A stretch of DNA of 8,205 bases. Origin: Actinomycetota bacterium (GTDB taxonomy: Bacteria > Actinomycetota > Actinomycetes > Actinomycetales > Microbacteriaceae). The stretch's first letter is position 1. Each line of letters opens with the position of its first letter. Of this stretch, positions 6,586 through 8,205 are shown one piece after another. The stretch spans positions 1 to 8,205 of the forward strand of contig RHAS01000030.1 of assembly GCA_010028615.1 (NCBI GenBank), in the 5' to 3' direction. A program made the translations under genes and the position numbers. The notes under the pieces were generated by a model. It made no database searches and was not told the origin of the DNA. It worked only from the letters and a program-made list of their open reading frames with translations.

Positions 6586-7140
6586 CTATTTCTTTTTCTT
6601 TTGTCTTCTAGGCGCAGGTTTAGGAATGCGAAGCGGTCTTGGCTGCATACCGCGAGTAAAAAGGTAAAACCAGTTACCACGCTGCAAAGGAGTGTTCTCT
6701 CCTAAACTTTCGTGGATTCGTCTTTTAACTATCCGGTTTAGTAGCGCAGTCTCGATAGCCGAGATCACCAATGCGGTAATCATCACTATGGTGATGACGT
6801 TTTGAACAGTGTTGTCATTTACCACGGTAAATAGCATGAACACGATCATCATCGGCAATAAACCTTCAATGAAGGTAACTCGGTTATCTAGAACATCTCG
6901 GGCTATTCTGCGCTGAGGGCCACGATCCCTGCCCAGCAGGTATTTCTCGTCACCGGAGAGCATCGCGGCTCTAGCCTTCTTTCGCGCTTCTGCCTGCTTA
7001 GCCCGAGCGTCTGCAATAGCCTCTTTGCTCTTTTTACCAACTAATGGACGAATGTTAGCTTTCTCGCGCTCTTTTCGAGTTGGAGTCGGCCTGCCTTTGC
7101 CAGTTGGCTTAGCTTCTGAATCTTTTTTCGAGTCGCTCAT
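6586..7140 (-). CDS. DUF3043 family membrane protein (actinobacterial, function unknown)
   Basis: I recognise this as a DUF3043 protein, an actinobacterial family of unknown function. The 184 residues begin with a highly charged, probably disordered and soluble region containing GKGRPTPTRKEREKAN at 14-29, then a lysine/alanine-rich helix (about 36-60). LLGRDRGPQRRIARD at 68-82 follows. Two hydrophobic segments at about 94-107 and 113-134 would form a transmembrane hairpin, with the basic N- and C-terminal regions both facing the cytoplasm by the positive-inside rule. The C-terminus keeps the family's PLRIPKP-type basic motif and ends in four lysines. The ATG at 7140 is preceded by AGGA with a 4-nt spacer. 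The gene is the first of a minus-strand run (decarboxylase, aldo/keto reductase) and faces the M20 dipeptidase across 41 nt. No catalytic motif is visible. Confidence 0.88.
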   Translation of the reverse strand: MSDSKKDSEAKPTGKGRPTPTRKEREKANIRPLVGKKSKEAIADARAKQAEARKKARAAMLSGDEKYLLGRDRGPQRRIARDVLDNRVTFIEGLLPMMIVFMLFTVVNDNTVQNVITIVMITALVISAIETALLNRIVKRRIHESLGENTPLQRGNWFYLFTRGMQPRPLRIPKPAPRRQKKKK

Positions 7141-7169
7141 AAAATCCTAAAAATAGAGGTTGCCTGAAT

Positions 7170-7175
7170 TAGATT
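7170..7175 (+). promoter_or_regulatory. Putative -10 element for a leaderless dipeptidase transcript
   Basis: TAGATT matches TAnnnT and lies exactly 6 nt before the ATG at 7182, the same geometry as at pyrD. No Shine-Dalgarno sequence lies at a usable distance; the nearest purine run, AGAGG at 7155-7159, is over 20 nt away. This supports leaderless initiation. No clear -35 is visible. Confidence 0.5.
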
Positions 7176-7176
7176 A
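7171..7176 (-). promoter_or_regulatory. Putative -10 element for the DUF3043-decarboxylase-reductase run
   Basis: Read on the minus strand, TAATCT fits TAnnnT. TTCAGA (7198-7193) sits 16 bp upstream of it and matches the -35 consensus at 4 of 6 positions. Transcription would start near 7164, giving a leader of about 24 nt that contains the AGGA site. The element overlaps the opposing dipeptidase -10 by five bases. Confidence 0.45.
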
Positions 7177-7181
7177 CTCTC

Positions 7182-8205
7182 ATGACATTCTCTCTGAAGC
7201 AAGACACCGCAAATAATCTCTCGGCTAAGCCTGAAATCACTGAACAGGCCAAAACACTCATCGACGAGACCTTTCACAACCGGGTAGCCACCCTTGGACA
7301 ACTAGTTCGAATACCAGGAATTGCCTGGGAAGCTTTTGATCCTGCAAACCTTGACCGAAGCGCTGAGGCGGTAGCCAAGTTATTCGAGGACACTGGCGTC
7401 TTTGATTCGGTTGAAATCAAGACTGCCTCGGTCGATGGAAAGCCTGGTTCGCCTGCAGTTTTGGCGCACCGAGCAGCTAAAAACGGAAAACCTCACGTCT
7501 TGCTTTACGCGCACCACGATGTTCAGCCACCGGGCGATGAAGCTCTCTGGGAAAGTCCTGCTTTCGAGCCAACCGCCAAAGACGGGCGTATTTTTGGTCG
7601 TGGAGCGGCCGATGACAAGGCTGGGATTATGGCTCACATAGCGGCGATTGAGGCTCTTAGAGACAGCCAGGGAGAAGATTTTGATCTTGGCCTATCGGTA
7701 TTTATTGAAGGCGAGGAAGAGGCTGGGTCTAGAACCTTTAGGGCTTTTCTAGATGAGAATCAGCAGAAACTGGCCGCAGATGTGATCATTGTCGCTGACT
7801 CGATGAACTGGGCTCCAGATGTCCCAGCCCTAACAGTGAGCCTTCGCGGCAACGTCACCCAGATTTTCACCATCAGGACCATGGAGCACGCTGTTCACTC
7901 CGGAATGTTTGGTGGGGCAGTTCCAGATGCGATGATTCCGATGGTCCGCGTCTTGGCTTCACTGCATGACGAACAGGGCAACGTGGCCATTGATGGGTTG
8001 AAATCGATTAGTTTCCAGGAACTTCCTTACAGCGAGGAAAACCTTCGAAACGACAGCAGCTTGCTACCAGGTGTTAGTCAAATTGGTGAGGGCAGCATCA
8101 TGGATCGGCTCTGGGGCAAGTCTTCCCTTACCGTAATCGGAATCGATTACCCTTCTGTCGCTGTTTCCTCTAACACCATTTTGCCCAGCGCTTCGGCTCG
8201 ATTGA
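7182..8205 (+). CDS. M20 family metallopeptidase, CNDP-type dipeptidase (3' end cut by window)
   Basis: This is a cytosolic di-zinc (or Mn) peptidase of the M20 family, closest in motifs to the carnosinase/CNDP-like dipeptidases that cleave dipeptides. 341 codons are present and the frame is still open at the window end; relatives run to about 450 residues, so roughly the last quarter is missing. Metal and catalytic residues are visible: H111 and D113 in YAHHDVQPP, the bridging aspartate in GRGAADDKAG (D144/D145), the catalytic base E179 and ligand E180 in EGEEEAGS, and D206 in VADSMNW. H239 in AVHSGMFGG marks entry into the dimerisation/lid domain, where this histidine reaches the partner's active site. 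The remaining C-terminal zinc histidine lies beyond the edge. There is no signal peptide. The ATG at 7182 is preceded by a -10-like TAGATT and no ribosome binding site, suggesting leaderless translation. The M20-versus-CNDP assignment is sure; the exact peptide substrate is not. Confidence 0.94.
   Translation, partial: MTFSLKQDTANNLSAKPEITEQAKTLIDETFHNRVATLGQLVRIPGIAWEAFDPANLDRSAEAVAKLFEDTGVFDSVEIKTASVDGKPGSPAVLAHRAAKNGKPHVLLYAHHDVQPPGDEALWESPAFEPTAKDGRIFGRGAADDKAGIMAHIAAIEALRDSQGEDFDLGLSVFIEGEEEAGSRTFRAFLDENQQKLAADVIIVADSMNWAPDVPALTVSLRGNVTQIFTIRTMEHAVHSGMFGGAVPDAMIPMVRVLASLHDEQGNVAIDGLKSISFQELPYSEENLRNDSSLLPGVSQIGEGSIMDRLWGKSSLTVIGIDYPSVAVSSNTILPSASARL

Noticed and set aside
7380..7641. Two short frames, one per strand, inside the dipeptidase region
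   Set aside because: They are out of frame with the clear M20 coding sequence, which carries the metal-binding motifs through this stretch.

Overview
The window looks like ordinary chromosomal DNA from a low-to-mid GC actinobacterium, most likely a small-genome (streamlined) member of the Microbacteriaceae such as the freshwater/marine Luna-type lineages. The reasons are: an nrdR-nrdJ pair with an actinobacterial-type class II ribonucleotide reductase, a DUF3043 membrane protein (a family essentially restricted to Actinobacteria), a CNDP-type M20 dipeptidase beside it, very short intergenic gaps, and start sites that look leaderless. The taxonomic placement is an inference from gene content, not from a search.

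Layout. Bases 1-12 are not genomic: they match the end of the Tn5/Nextera mosaic-end adapter, so the window starts at a contig edge. Bases 13-158 are the 3' end of nrdR, followed after 55 nt by nrdJ (214-3048), which ends in a strong intrinsic terminator (3064-3097). pyrD (3123-4121) starts only 25 nt after the terminator, probably from a leaderless GTG. It converges on, and overlaps by 9 bp, a minus-strand three-gene run. Read in its own direction this run is a DUF3043 membrane protein (7140-6586), a PLP-dependent group II decarboxylase (6525-5137) and an aldo/keto reductase (5114-4113). Diverging from the DUF3043 gene across only 41 nt is an M20 dipeptidase (from 7182), cut by the window end.

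How the genes work together. nrdR and nrdJ form a regulator-enzyme unit for B12-dependent deoxyribonucleotide synthesis. pyrD is the quinone-linked step of UMP synthesis. Both therefore feed nucleotide supply, but they are transcriptionally separated by the terminator. The decarboxylase and the aldo/keto reductase are 22 nt apart and are plausibly co-transcribed; an amine/aldehyde conversion is a reasonable but unproven guess. The dipeptidase would supply amino acids from small peptides.

I found no CRISPR array, tRNA, rRNA, insertion sequence, phage gene or defence system, and no strong candidate for an undescribed system. The points most worth a second look are the adapter remnant with its false stop codon, the mirrored overlapping -10 elements between the DUF3043 and dipeptidase genes, the corrected start of the decarboxylase, and the decarboxylase/reductase pair. 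There is no gene-free stretch longer than 300 bases; the largest gap is 74 nt and holds the nrdJ terminator.
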